This document shows positions 42,856 to 51,329 of a stretch of DNA of 64,000 bases, piece after piece. The position numbers and the translations under genes are program-made. How positions within the stretch are numbered: position 1 is the first letter of the stretch; each line of letters begins with the position of its first letter. The stretch is from positions 1 through 64,000 of the forward strand of contig NZ_JADYVX010000035.1 in NCBI RefSeq assembly GCF_020194175.1, read 5' to 3'. Source of the stretch: Bradyrhizobium sp. BRP22 (lineage in GTDB: Bacteria; Pseudomonadota; Alphaproteobacteria; Rhizobiales; Xanthobacteraceae). The notes under the pieces were generated by a model. The model made no database searches. It was not told the DNA's origin and was given only the letters and a program-made list of their open reading frames with translations.

Positions 42856-43950
42856 ATGCCGATGAATCGTCGCTATCTTGTTGTTCTCGCTGTGGTCGCG
42901 GCCATTTTGGCGGCTATGACCCTCAGCAATATTCGCAACGCGCCGTGGACTAGCTCGGCCGCCCGCTCGGTCGAGCAGCGCGGCCCGCTTTCCGATGCCG
43001 AGCGCGCCAATATCGAGATCTTCGAACGGGTCTCGCCTTCGGTCGTGCAGGTGGCGGCGCAGTCCGCCGCCAACCCGCTCAGCGAGGAGTCGGAAGGCGG
43101 CGGATCATCGGGGACCGGATTCGTCTGGGACAATGACGGCCATGTCGTCACCAACAACCACGTCGTGCAGGAGGCAAGCGTGCTGGCGATCCGCTTTGCC
43201 TCGGGCGAAGTGGCGCGCGCCGAGCTTGTCGGCACCGCGCCGAATTATGACCTGGCGGTGCTGCGGATCAGGAGCGCGCGCACGCTGCCGCCGCCGGTTG
43301 CGATCGGCAGTTCTTCCGACCTCAAGGTCGGCCAGTTTGCCTTCGCAATCGGCAATCCTTTCGGGCTCGACCAGTCGATGTCCAGCGGCATCATCAGCGC
43401 GCTCAAGCGGCGGCTTCCGACCTCCACAGGGCGCGAGATCGCCAACGTGATCCAGACCGATACCGCGATCAATCCCGGCAATTCCGGCGGCCCGCTGCTC
43501 GATTCCGCCGGAAGGCTGATAGGCGTGACGACGGCGATCCTGTCGCCGTCGGGATCGAATGCCGGGATCGGCTTTGCCGTCCCCGTCGACATCGTCAACC
43601 GCGTGGTGCCCGAACTGATCCGCAATGGCCGCGTGCCGACGCCGGGTATCGGCATTGTCGCCGCCAGCGAGGCAGTTGCCACTCGCTTGGGCACCGAAGG
43701 CGTCATCGTCGTGCGCACGGCGCCCGGTTCTCCGGCAGATCGCGCCGGGATCCGCGGCGTCGATCTTGCCTCAGGCAATCTCGGCGACGTCATCACGGCC
43801 GCCGACGGCAAGCCGGTCCACCGCCTCTCCGACCTGACCGATCAGCTCGAGCAGATTGGCGCCGGGAAGAAGGTGAAGATCAGCCTGAAGCGCGGCTCGG
43901 AAACGCGTGATGTCGATGTCGACATCGTTGATATCGGCCGCACGCAATAA
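42856..43950 (+). CDS. HtrA/Deg-type serine protease with PDZ domain
   Basis: 364 residues from the ATG at 42856 with AGGAG 5 bases ahead. One N-terminal helix (7-25) may be a signal anchor. The trypsin-like domain has the full triad: H102 in TNNHVV, D132 in NYDLAVL, S210 in GNSGGP. A single PDZ domain follows (about 265-350, including PGSPADRAGI and GKPVHRLSDL). It degrades or refolds damaged envelope proteins in the periplasm. With one PDZ it is DegS-like in layout. It is divergent from the FtsH paralogue. Confidence 0.9.
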   Translation: MPMNRRYLVVLAVVAAILAAMTLSNIRNAPWTSSAARSVEQRGPLSDAERANIEIFERVSPSVVQVAAQSAANPLSEESEGGGSSGTGFVWDNDGHVVTNNHVVQEASVLAIRFASGEVARAELVGTAPNYDLAVLRIRSARTLPPPVAIGSSSDLKVGQFAFAIGNPFGLDQSMSSGIISALKRRLPTSTGREIANVIQTDTAINPGNSGGPLLDSAGRLIGVTTAILSPSGSNAGIGFAVPVDIVNRVVPELIRNGRVPTPGIGIVAASEAVATRLGTEGVIVVRTAPGSPADRAGIRGVDLASGNLGDVITAADGKPVHRLSDLTDQLEQIGAGKKVKISLKRGSETRDVDVDIVDIGRTQ

Positions 43951-44092
43951 AATTCCCGTCATTGGTCTGCGAGTAGTCACTCGTCCTTATGCGTGGGCGG
44001 GATGGCGCGTCTGCGCCCGTCTGCCGTCGGTTGTCTCGCGGGAAAAATCCGTTAAAACGCGCCATCCCAAGAAGACTTTGAAGGACGAACTG

Positions 44093-46417
44093 ATGAACAT
44101 TCTTCCCGGCAATTTGCGTTTCGGTGCGGGCCAGCCGGTCAAGCGTTTGGAAGACCAGAGACTGCTCACCGGGAAGGGACAGTTCATCGACGACAAGCCG
44201 GAAGATGGCGCGTTGTGGCTGCATGTGCTGCGCTCACCACATGCCCACGCCAGGATCGTTTCGATCGATGCCACGGCGGCCAAGGAGATGCCCGGCGTCG
44301 AGGCGGTCTATACCGGCGCCGATCTCGTGGCCGACAACATCGGCACCATCCCGACGCTTGCTATCTTCAAGCGGCCGGACGGCTCGCCGATGACGGTGCC
44401 GCCGCGCCGCCTGCTCGCGCATGAAGTGGTGCGCTTTGCCGGCGAGCCGGTGGCGGTCGTGGTCGCCGCGTCCCGGGTGCTGGCGCAGACCGCATCGGAA
44501 GCGATCGTGGTCGATTACGAGGTGCTCCCCTCGGTGGTCGATCCGCTCGAGGCGATCAAGCCCGGCGCTCCTTTGGTGTGGCCGGAAGCGCCCGATAACA
44601 TCGTCGCCGCCATGAGCTATGGCGATGCCGCCAAGGTCGAGGAAGCCTTCGCGAAAGCGGACCACGTGGTCTCGCTCGATCTCGTCAGCCAGCGCCTGGT
44701 GCCGTCGGCGATGGAGCCGCGCTCGACCATTGCCGAAATCGAGAAGAAGACCGGCCGCCTGATCCTGCATGTCCAATCGCAGACACCGGCCTCGACCCGC
44801 GACGTGCTGGCGGACGCGGTCCTGAAGCGGCCGAAGGAGAGCATCCGCGTGCTGGTCGGCGATATTGGCGGCGGCTTCGGCCAGAAGACCAATCTTTATC
44901 CGGAGGACGGCATCGTCGCCTATGCCGCGACCAAGCTGAACAAGAAGATCCGCTGGCGCGGCGACCGCACCGACGATTTCGTCGGCGGCACCCATGGCCG
45001 CGACCTCACCTCGACCGGGGAGTTCGCGCTTGATGCCAAGGGCCGTGTGCTGGCCTATCGCGTGCGCTCGATCGGCGGCACCGGCGCCTATTCCTCCGGC
45101 GCCGGCAACATCATTCCGCTGGTGCTCGGCCCGTTCGTGCAAACCGGCGTCTACGATCTGCCGCTGGTGCATTTCGAAGTGAAGTCGGTGATGACCCACA
45201 CCGCACCGGTCGGCGCCTATCGCGGCGCGGGCCGGCCGGAAGCGGTGTTCATCGTCGAGCGGCTGTTCGATGCCGCGGCGCGCCAGATTGGCACGGATCC
45301 GCGCACCATCCGAAAGGTGAACTACATCAAACCGGCGCAACTGCCCTATACCAACGCGGTCGGCCAGGTCTATGACTCCGGCGCCTTCGCGCACATGCTG
45401 GAGCGCGCGTCCGATCTCGCCGACTGGAATGGCTTCTCTGCCCGCAAGAAGGCCGCAAAGAAGAAGGGCCTGCTCTACGGCCGCGGCCTGACCAGCTATA
45501 TCGAATGGACCGGCGGTCGCGCCCACACCGAGAAGGTCAGCCTGCATGCGACCGCGGAGGGCCGCATCATCCTGCATTCCGGCACCATGGCGATGGGGCA
45601 GGGCCTGCAGACCACCTACACCCAGATGATCTCGGACACGCTCGGCATTCCCCTGGACAAGATCGACGTCGTGCAGGGCGATACCGATCTGGCCACCGGC
45701 TTCGGCAGCGTCGGCTCGCGCTCGCTGTTTGTCGGCGGCACGGCCGTGGCGGTCTCGACCAACGACATGATCAACAAGGCGCGCGAAAAGGCGTCCAATG
45801 CGCTGGAAGCCTCCGTCGAAGACATCGAGTATCGCGACGGCTTTCTCACCGTGGTCGGCACCGACAAGCGCGTCAGCCTGTTCGAGATCGCCAAGAAGGA
45901 AGACGGCGCGCGGCTCTCTGTCGACAGTCAGGGCGAGGTCGACGGGCCGAGCTGGCCGAACGGCACGCATATCTGCGAGGTCGAGATCGATCCGGAGACC
46001 GGCGTCACCCGCGTGGTGCGCTACACCACGGTTGACGACGTCGGCGTTGCCGTCAATCCGATGCTGGTGACGGGCCAGATTCACGGCGGCGTCGCGCAAG
46101 GTATCGGGCAGGCGCTCTATGAGAGCGTCGCCTACAGCGATGAAGGCCAGCTCCTGACCGCGACCTATCAGGATTATTGCGTGCCGCGCGCGGCCGACGT
46201 GCCGCCGATCGTGGTCACGCTCGATCCGTCCGCGCCGTGCAAGACCAATCCGCTCGGCGCCAAGGGCTGCGGCGAATCCGGCGCGATCGGCGGCCCGCCC
46301 TGCATCACCAACGGTGTGATGGACGCACTGAGCGAACTCGGCATTTCCCAGCTCAATACGCCGCTGACGCCGGCAAAGGTCTGGCAGGCGATTCAGGACG
46401 CCAAGGCCAAGGCCTAA
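44093..46417 (+). CDS. Xanthine dehydrogenase family molybdopterin-binding subunit (CoxL-like)
   Basis: 774 residues from the ATG at 44093 (AAGGA 7 bases upstream). It is the large subunit of a molybdenum hydroxylase: GQPVKRLEDQRLLTGKGQFIDD at the N-terminus, the Moco segment GDIGGGFGQKTNLYPED (about 256-272), GAYRGAGRPEA near 380, and the catalytic glutamate in GCGESGAIGGP near 728. The VAYRCSFR loop of true CO dehydrogenase is absent, so it is more likely an aldehyde or N-heterocycle oxidase. The FAD and 2Fe-2S subunits normally encoded beside it are missing on both sides. Confidence 0.9.
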   Translation: MNILPGNLRFGAGQPVKRLEDQRLLTGKGQFIDDKPEDGALWLHVLRSPHAHARIVSIDATAAKEMPGVEAVYTGADLVADNIGTIPTLAIFKRPDGSPMTVPPRRLLAHEVVRFAGEPVAVVVAASRVLAQTASEAIVVDYEVLPSVVDPLEAIKPGAPLVWPEAPDNIVAAMSYGDAAKVEEAFAKADHVVSLDLVSQRLVPSAMEPRSTIAEIEKKTGRLILHVQSQTPASTRDVLADAVLKRPKESIRVLVGDIGGGFGQKTNLYPEDGIVAYAATKLNKKIRWRGDRTDDFVGGTHGRDLTSTGEFALDAKGRVLAYRVRSIGGTGAYSSGAGNIIPLVLGPFVQTGVYDLPLVHFEVKSVMTHTAPVGAYRGAGRPEAVFIVERLFDAAARQIGTDPRTIRKVNYIKPAQLPYTNAVGQVYDSGAFAHMLERASDLADWNGFSARKKAAKKKGLLYGRGLTSYIEWTGGRAHTEKVSLHATAEGRIILHSGTMAMGQGLQTTYTQMISDTLGIPLDKIDVVQGDTDLATGFGSVGSRSLFVGGTAVAVSTNDMINKAREKASNALEASVEDIEYRDGFLTVVGTDKRVSLFEIAKKEDGARLSVDSQGEVDGPSWPNGTHICEVEIDPETGVTRVVRYTTVDDVGVAVNPMLVTGQIHGGVAQGIGQALYESVAYSDEGQLLTATYQDYCVPRAADVPPIVVTLDPSAPCKTNPLGAKGCGESGAIGGPPCITNGVMDALSELGISQLNTPLTPAKVWQAIQDAKAKA

Positions 46418-46433
46418 AGCTCCATTCTCTTCT

Positions 46434-46518
46434 CGTCATTGCGAGGCGCGCAGCGAGGAAGCAATCCACGCCTCCGCAAGTGGCGTCATGGATTGCTTCG
46501 CTTGCGCTCGCAATGACG
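46434..46518. repeat. Inverted repeat, 'GTCATTGCGAG' family
   Basis: cgtcattgcgag is mirrored by ctcgcaatgacg at the other end, and the inner 'gaagcaatcca' is mirrored by 'tggattgcttc', so the whole folds into one long hairpin. A near-identical copy lies at 54268-54351. Confidence 0.85.
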
Positions 46519-46581
46519 GGTGCGAGGCGTAGCCCGGGTGGGCCGCCAGCGCGAGAAGAAGAGCAACGAGATCTAATCTAT

Positions 46582-46688
46582 CCCCTCACCCTGAGGAGGC
46601 CGCGCAGCGGCCGTCTCGAAGGGCGACGCCACCGGCGGGGCCTGATGGTTCGAGACGCGCTGCGCGCTCCTCACCATGAGGGTCTGAG
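46582..46688. repeat. Dispersed repeat, 'CCCTCACCCTGAGGAGG' type
   Basis: cctcaccctgaggagg and, about 70 bases later, ctcctcaccatgaggg form the ends of a GC-rich imperfect palindrome. It is a family I recall from Bradyrhizobium intergenic DNA; no protein is likely. Confidence 0.6.
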
Positions 46689-46701
46689 AGCGGGCAAGTG
46701 C

Positions 46702-46732
46702 AGCCCGGGTTGCGCTTCGCTTCACCCGGGCT
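46702..46732. repeat. Short palindrome, 'AGCCCGGGT' family
   Basis: agcccgggt and acccgggct enclose tgcgcttcgcttc. A copy with one base changed is at 51232-51262, and a half copy lies near 46531. Confidence 0.8.
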
Positions 46733-46862
46733 ACGAAATCGCCTCGCGGCGCGGGAATTTCTGGCAACGAAATCTGACCCCCGGACTCTTGCGGGATTCG
46801 CGCGAATCAAGCCCAATGGTTGCGCTAAGCGATGACTCAATTGGAACTTGAGAGACGAAGGC

Positions 46863-47714
46863 ATGTCCGCTCGCGTAATCGTCATTGGCAATGAAAAGGG
46901 CGGCTCGGGGAAATCGACCGTCGCCATCCATGTGGCGGCCGCGCTGATGAAGTCGGGTCAAGCGGTCGCCACGATCGATCTCGATACCAGGCAGCGCAGC
47001 TTCACCCGTCTGATCGAGAACCGGCGCGCCTGGGCCAGGCACCTGCAGCGCGATATCGGCGTTCCAGAACATTTCTGTTTCGGCCAGCTTGCATATCCTT
47101 CCGCGGAAGAGGAGACGGCTGGCTGCAAGGCGCTTGAGGAGACCATCGGCACATTGGCCGGCCGCTATGATGTCGTCGTCATCGACACGCCCGGCCATGA
47201 CGACTATTTGTCGCGGACGGCGCACGCGCTGGCAGACACCCTGATCACGCCGCTCAACGACAGCTTCGTCGATCTCGACGTGCTCGGCACCGTGCACCCC
47301 GAGACCTTCCACATCATCGGCACCAGTCATTACGCCGACGTGGTCGAGGAAGCCCGCGGCCGCCGCCGCGTGGCGCATCACGGCGCCATCGACTGGATCG
47401 TCTTGCGCAACCGCCTATCCGCGCTCGGCTCGCGCAACAAGCGCCTGGTCGGGGACGGCCTGCAACAGCTTTCGCACCGGTTGCAGTTCCGCTGCGTGGA
47501 CGGTCTCGCCGAACGCGTGATCTTCCGCGAATTTTTTCCGCGTGGGCTCACCGCTGTCGACGATCTTGACGAACTCACGCTCGGCACGCGCCCGACCATG
47601 TCGCATGTCTCCGCGCGGTTGGAGATGCTGAAGCTGATCACGACGATCGGGCTCGGCAACGCCGTGACCGCGGGCGAGATGGCCGACAGCCTCCAGGCCG
47701 TCGCGGCGGCCTGA
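46863..47714 (+). CDS. mipZ: Division-plane positioning ATPase MipZ
   Basis: 283 residues, a ParA/MinD-type ATPase. The deviant Walker A is EKGGSGKST (about 11-19), switch II is IDTPGHDDY near 105, and the switch I aspartate region is IDLDTRQRSFTRL. The sequence pattern follows MipZ of Caulobacter, which forms a gradient from ParB at the poles and blocks FtsZ assembly away from midcell. It stands alone, 445 bases downstream of the hydroxylase gene. The ATG at 46863 has GAGACGAAGG upstream. Confidence 0.88.
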   Translation: MSARVIVIGNEKGGSGKSTVAIHVAAALMKSGQAVATIDLDTRQRSFTRLIENRRAWARHLQRDIGVPEHFCFGQLAYPSAEEETAGCKALEETIGTLAGRYDVVVIDTPGHDDYLSRTAHALADTLITPLNDSFVDLDVLGTVHPETFHIIGTSHYADVVEEARGRRRVAHHGAIDWIVLRNRLSALGSRNKRLVGDGLQQLSHRLQFRCVDGLAERVIFREFFPRGLTAVDDLDELTLGTRPTMSHVSARLEMLKLITTIGLGNAVTAGEMADSLQAVAAA

Positions 47715-47736
47715 ACCAATTTAAACTAAACCCCCG

Positions 47737-47853
47737 TCATCCTCCGGTCATTCCGGGATGCGCCTTCTTGGGCGCAGGCCCGGAATCCATCCGGCCGCAT
47801 TCGCGGCGGCGAAATGGATTCCGGGCTCGCGCTGCGCGCGCCGGAATGACAAA
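47737..47853. repeat. Dispersed inverted repeat, 'GTCATTCCGGGA' family
   Basis: gtcatcctccggtcattccggg at the left is mirrored by gcgcgccggaatgac at the right, with inner 'ggcccggaatccat' facing 'atggattccgggct'. The 117-base element lies between mipZ and lemA and may end the mipZ transcript. Confidence 0.75.
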
Positions 47854-47918
47854 AACGTGCGGCTTCACGCCGCCGTTCTGCTACGTTAGACGGCAAGCAG
47901 CAGACCGGGAGAATTGCG

Positions 47919-48539
47919 ATGCGGAAATTTTGGAGCGTGCTGGCGGCGCTGGCGACATTGAGCCTGACCAATTGCGGCTACAACGCGATCCAGACCAATG
48001 ACGAGCAGGTCAAGTCGAGCTGGTCGGAAGTGGTCAACCAGTATCAGCGCCGCGCCGATCTCGTGCCCAACCTTGTCAATACCGTGAAGGGTTTTGCGCA
48101 ACAGGAAAAGGACGTGCTGCTCGGCGTCACCAATGCGCGCGCCAAGGTCGGCAGCATCCAGGCGACGCCGGAAGTGCTGAACGATCCCGCCGCGTTCCAG
48201 AAATTCACGCAGGCGCAGGGCGAGCTCACGGGCGCGCTGTCACGGCTGCTGGTCGTCACCGAGAACTATCCGCAGCTCAAGTCCGATGCCCTGTTCCGCG
48301 ATCTGGTGTCCCAGCTTGAAGGCACCGAGAACCGCATCACGGTGGCGCGCAACCGCTACATCAAGTCGGTGCAGGACTATAACGTCGGCATCCGCACCTT
48401 CCCGAACAATCTGACCGCGATGGCGTTCGGCTACAAGGAGAAGCCGAACTTCACGGTCGAGAACGAAAAGGAGATTTCGGTCGCACCGAAGGTCGACTTT
48501 GGTCCATCGCCATCGCCATCGCCGTCGCCGGCGAAATAG
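47919..48539 (+). CDS. lemA: LemA family protein
   Basis: 206 residues. A lipoprotein-like start (LSLTNCGYNAIQ, Cys19 as probable lipidated residue) leads into the LemA helical bundle: YQRRADLVPNLVNTVKGFA, then ENYPQLKSDALFRDLVSQLEGTENRI, and RNRYIKSVQDYN. The tail ends in a Ser-Pro repeat encoded by a short tandem repeat near 48503-48533. LemA proteins anchor in the membrane and are nearly always found beside TPM-domain genes, as here (two follow). The exact role is unknown. Confidence 0.92.
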   Translation: MRKFWSVLAALATLSLTNCGYNAIQTNDEQVKSSWSEVVNQYQRRADLVPNLVNTVKGFAQQEKDVLLGVTNARAKVGSIQATPEVLNDPAAFQKFTQAQGELTGALSRLLVVTENYPQLKSDALFRDLVSQLEGTENRITVARNRYIKSVQDYNVGIRTFPNNLTAMAFGYKEKPNFTVENEKEISVAPKVDFGPSPSPSPSPAK

Positions 48540-48561
48540 TCCAACGCGCGATTCACTTCCG

Positions 48562-49449
48562 ATGAATGCTGCACGCGCTATCCTGCTTGCGCTGCTGGTG
48601 GGCTGGATTTTTCCAGCCTTCGCCGAAGTCGCAGTGCGGCCGCTCACCGGTCGCGTCGTCGACCAGACCGGAACGCTGTCGTCGGGCGACATCGCCTCGC
48701 TGACGCAGACGCTCGAGGATCTGGAGAAGCGCAAGGGCAGCCAGATCGCGGTGCTGATCGTGCCGACCACGGGCGATGAGACCATCGAGCAGTTCTCGAT
48801 CCGCGTCGCGGAGGCCTGGAAGATCGGCCGCAGGAAAATCGACGACGGCGCATTGCTCGTCATCGCCAAGAACGACCGCCATCTGCGCATCGAGGTCGGC
48901 TATGGCCTCGAAGGCGTGCTCACCGATGCCACCACACGGCGCATCATCGACGAGATCATCACGCCGAAATTCAAGACCGGCGATTTCGCAGGCGGCGTCG
49001 CCGCCGGCGTCAACCGGATGATCCGCCTGATCGACGGCGAGCAACTGCCGGCGCCGGAGCCGGAACATTGGCAGGCGCCGAACGTCTTCAACCAGATCGA
49101 TCCTTTCAATCCCTTCGTCATTGTCGGCATCTTCGTGCTGGGCTCGTTTCTGCGGACGATGCTGGGCCGGCTGCTCGGCGCCGCCGCCACCGGCGGCATC
49201 GTCGGCTTGTTCGCCTGGCTGCTTGCCGGTTCAGTCGCCGCAGCCGTGCTGCTTGCGATCATCGCCGTGGTCGTCACCTTGCTCGCCGGCAGCTGGGGTT
49301 GGGGCGGTCCAGGCAATTATCGCCGCGGCGGCTGGCCGGGCGGCGGTTATGGCGGCGGCTGGTCCGGCGGCGGCCGTTCGCGCGATAGCGGCGGCTTCAG
49401 CGGCAGGGGCGGCGGCTTTGGCGGCGGCGGCGCATCGGGGAGCTGGTAG
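48562..49449 (+). CDS. TPM domain membrane protein (YgcG family)
   Basis: 295 residues from the ATG at 48562. A signal peptide (1-21), then the TPM domain (about 27-155) with VDQTGTLSSGDIASL and the family pattern IEVGYGLEGVLTDATTRRIID. Two transmembrane helices follow (about 188-215 and 218-240), and the end is Gly/Ser-rich (GGGYGGGWSGGG...), a low-complexity tail usual for this family. It sits 22 bases after lemA and is followed one base later by a second TPM gene. TPM proteins are linked to photosystem repair in plants; the bacterial role is unclear. Confidence 0.9.
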   Translation: MNAARAILLALLVGWIFPAFAEVAVRPLTGRVVDQTGTLSSGDIASLTQTLEDLEKRKGSQIAVLIVPTTGDETIEQFSIRVAEAWKIGRRKIDDGALLVIAKNDRHLRIEVGYGLEGVLTDATTRRIIDEIITPKFKTGDFAGGVAAGVNRMIRLIDGEQLPAPEPEHWQAPNVFNQIDPFNPFVIVGIFVLGSFLRTMLGRLLGAAATGGIVGLFAWLLAGSVAAAVLLAIIAVVVTLLAGSWGWGGPGNYRRGGWPGGGYGGGWSGGGRSRDSGGFSGRGGGFGGGGASGSW

Positions 49450-49450
49450 C

Positions 49451-49948
49451 ATGGACATCCGGCGCATCGGCAGGCACCTCGTCGAACACCGCTGGCGGGT
49501 GCAGCGCCTGTTTCCGCCGCGCGTGCTCGACGCGATCGAGCAGGCGATCAAGGCAGGCGAAGCCGCCCATTCGGGCCAGATCCGGTTCGTCGTCGAAGGC
49601 GCGCTCGACGGCGTGCCCTTGTTGCGTGACCAAACTGCGCGCGAGCGCGCGCTCGATGTGTTCGCGCATTTGCGCATCTGGGATACCGCGCACAACAACG
49701 GCGTCCTGATCTATCTCCTGCTCGCCGACCGCGACGTCGAGATCGTCGCGGACCGCGGCATTCACGCCAAAGTGGGCGCCGAAGGCTGGGAGGCGATTTG
49801 TCGCACGATGGAGGAAGATTTTCGTGCCGGCGATTTCGAGCATGGCGTGATCAAGGGCATCGAAGCCGTTTCACGCGAACTGGCCCGGCATTTCCCACAG
49901 CAAGACCGCGGTCCGAACGAACTGCCGGATGAGCCGGTCGTGATGTAG
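49451..49948 (+). CDS. Cytoplasmic TPM domain protein
   Basis: 165 residues with no signal peptide or membrane helix. A TPM domain covers most of it: GQIRFVVEGALDG, RDVEIVADRGIHAKVG and FRAGDFEHGVIKGIE. The N-terminal 35 residues (RHLVEHRWRVQRLFP) are basic and helical. It follows the membrane TPM gene with a single base between stop and start, so the three genes lemA-TPM-TPM form one operon. It is probably a soluble partner of the membrane TPM protein. Confidence 0.85.
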   Translation: MDIRRIGRHLVEHRWRVQRLFPPRVLDAIEQAIKAGEAAHSGQIRFVVEGALDGVPLLRDQTARERALDVFAHLRIWDTAHNNGVLIYLLLADRDVEIVADRGIHAKVGAEGWEAICRTMEEDFRAGDFEHGVIKGIEAVSRELARHFPQQDRGPNELPDEPVVM

Positions 49949-50184
49949 GGGCGCGAAGCGAACGCGGAATGACGTGCGGATCGGCGTCTCAATACCGCTG
50001 CAGTTCCGGTCATGTCCGGTTCATCCGGTCTTCCTCAAAATTGACGTCATCTGCCTCAGAGTCAGTGCGGCACATCGTGATGGCCCCGGAAAGTTCCTTA
50101 AATTTCGGTAAGGGCTCCTGCCAGTAACGAATTCGCATGCAATAAAAGTTACCAAATGGTCAACCTAATCTGGAGATTTTGAAC

Positions 50185-51222
50185 GTGAGTGACCAAGAGC
50201 CCGCCCCGATCCAAGCTGAGGCCGGAGCCAGCGGCGCCGGGCCGGCCGCTCCGTCCGCCGCAAGCGCACAAACCGCGCCTGCGTCTTCGGCCGACATGAA
50301 GGCGCCGGAGATCGCGGCCAACCAGGAAGAGACGTCTCCCATCGCGGACGATCCGAAGCCTGAGGCGCCGAAGTTCGAGGCGCCGAAGCATGATGCTCCC
50401 AAGTTCGAAGCGATCAAGGCGGAAGCGCCCAAGGTCGAGCCGCCCAAAGTCGAGCCGACCGCGCCGGAGGCACCGCGCACGCCCGGCAAGCTCATGATCA
50501 TGTCGCCCGGCGATCGCATCTGGGACGACGAAGGCGTGGCCGCCAAGTCCGCCAATGACGAGAAGCCGGCATCGTCAGGCAAGCGCCGCTTCGCCGCGAT
50601 GGCGGCAGTCGTCGTGCTCGCGACCGCGGCAGGCGCGATCGGCGGCGCGCTCGCCACCGCAGGCCTCGGCTATTTCACCAAGCCCGCGGTAGCAGCAGCG
50701 CCTCCGCCGAAGGACACCGCGCTCGAAGCCTCGATCGCGCGCATCGATGCCGATGTCACCGCGCTGAAAGCCGGGCTCGAGCACGCTTCCAAGACGGGGG
50801 CGAGCCAGTTCAACAAGACCAGCGACCGTCTCGACAAGCTCGAAAAGGCGCAGGCCGAGCCGGCCGCGAAGCTCGCCAAGCTCAGCGACACCGTCGAGAA
50901 GCTGAAGGCCGCTGCAGCCGCGCCGGCCCCGGTCGCCGCGGCTCAGCCCGCCGCAGCCAGGGACGTGACCGGCAGCGTGACGCCGCCGGCGACGACGGCC
51001 GCTGCCGCGGCTCCGAAGCCCGAGATCGGTCGGCTGCCGACGGTGGAAGGCTGGGTGCTGCGCGACGTCAGTAATGGCGGTGCATTGATCGAAGGCCGCC
51101 GCGGCCTCTACGAGGTCTATGCCGGCGATCCCATTCCCGGCCTCGGCCGCGTCGATGCGATCCGCCGCCAGGACGGCCGCTGGGTCGTCGTCACCAGCAA
51201 GGGCCTGATCGTCGCGCGCTAG
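50185..51222 (+). CDS. Disordered, coiled-coil, single-pass membrane protein
   Basis: 345 residues from the GTG at 50185 (GGAG upstream); a TTG two codons earlier is an alternative. Residues 1-130 are Pro/Ala/Glu-rich, with repeats of the form APKFEAPKHDAPKFE, and should be unfolded. A hydrophobic helix (about 140-165) is followed by a coiled-coil (about 180-240, RIDADVTALKAGLEHASKT...) and a C-terminal globular piece (GWVLRDVSNGGALIEGRRG...VVVTSKGLIVAR) that looks like a small beta-domain. The pattern suggests a cytoplasmic tail and a periplasmic domain. Similar proteins occur across Bradyrhizobium; function unknown. Confidence 0.75.
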   Translation: MSDQEPAPIQAEAGASGAGPAAPSAASAQTAPASSADMKAPEIAANQEETSPIADDPKPEAPKFEAPKHDAPKFEAIKAEAPKVEPPKVEPTAPEAPRTPGKLMIMSPGDRIWDDEGVAAKSANDEKPASSGKRRFAAMAAVVVLATAAGAIGGALATAGLGYFTKPAVAAAPPPKDTALEASIARIDADVTALKAGLEHASKTGASQFNKTSDRLDKLEKAQAEPAAKLAKLSDTVEKLKAAAAAPAPVAAAQPAAARDVTGSVTPPATTAAAAAPKPEIGRLPTVEGWVLRDVSNGGALIEGRRGLYEVYAGDPIPGLGRVDAIRRQDGRWVVVTSKGLIVAR

Positions 51223-51231
51223 CGATCTCAT

Positions 51232-51262
51232 AGCCCGGGTTGCGCTTCGCTCCACCCGGGCT
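51232..51262. repeat. Short palindrome, 'AGCCCGGGT' family
   Basis: agcccgggt...acccgggct around tgcgcttcgctcc, matching 46702-46732 but for one base. It follows the stop of the previous gene by 10 bases. Confidence 0.8.
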
Positions 51263-51329
51263 ACGTCCTCACCGCGATGTGAGGCGGCTTTTGACTTGAA
51301 TACGCCGCATCACGCGGTGTTAGTGGGGC

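Larger units (their letters stand above)
46418..46862. other. Repeat-filled intergenic region
   Basis: 445 bases before mipZ, made mostly of three dispersed repeats (listed at 46434-46518, 46582-46688 and 46702-46732). The mipZ promoter must lie in the last 130 bases. No coding signal is convincing. Confidence 0.5.

Noticed and set aside
44234..46099. A 621-residue minus-strand open frame
   Set aside because: Antisense shadow of the molybdenum hydroxylase; His/Arg/Gly-rich without motifs.
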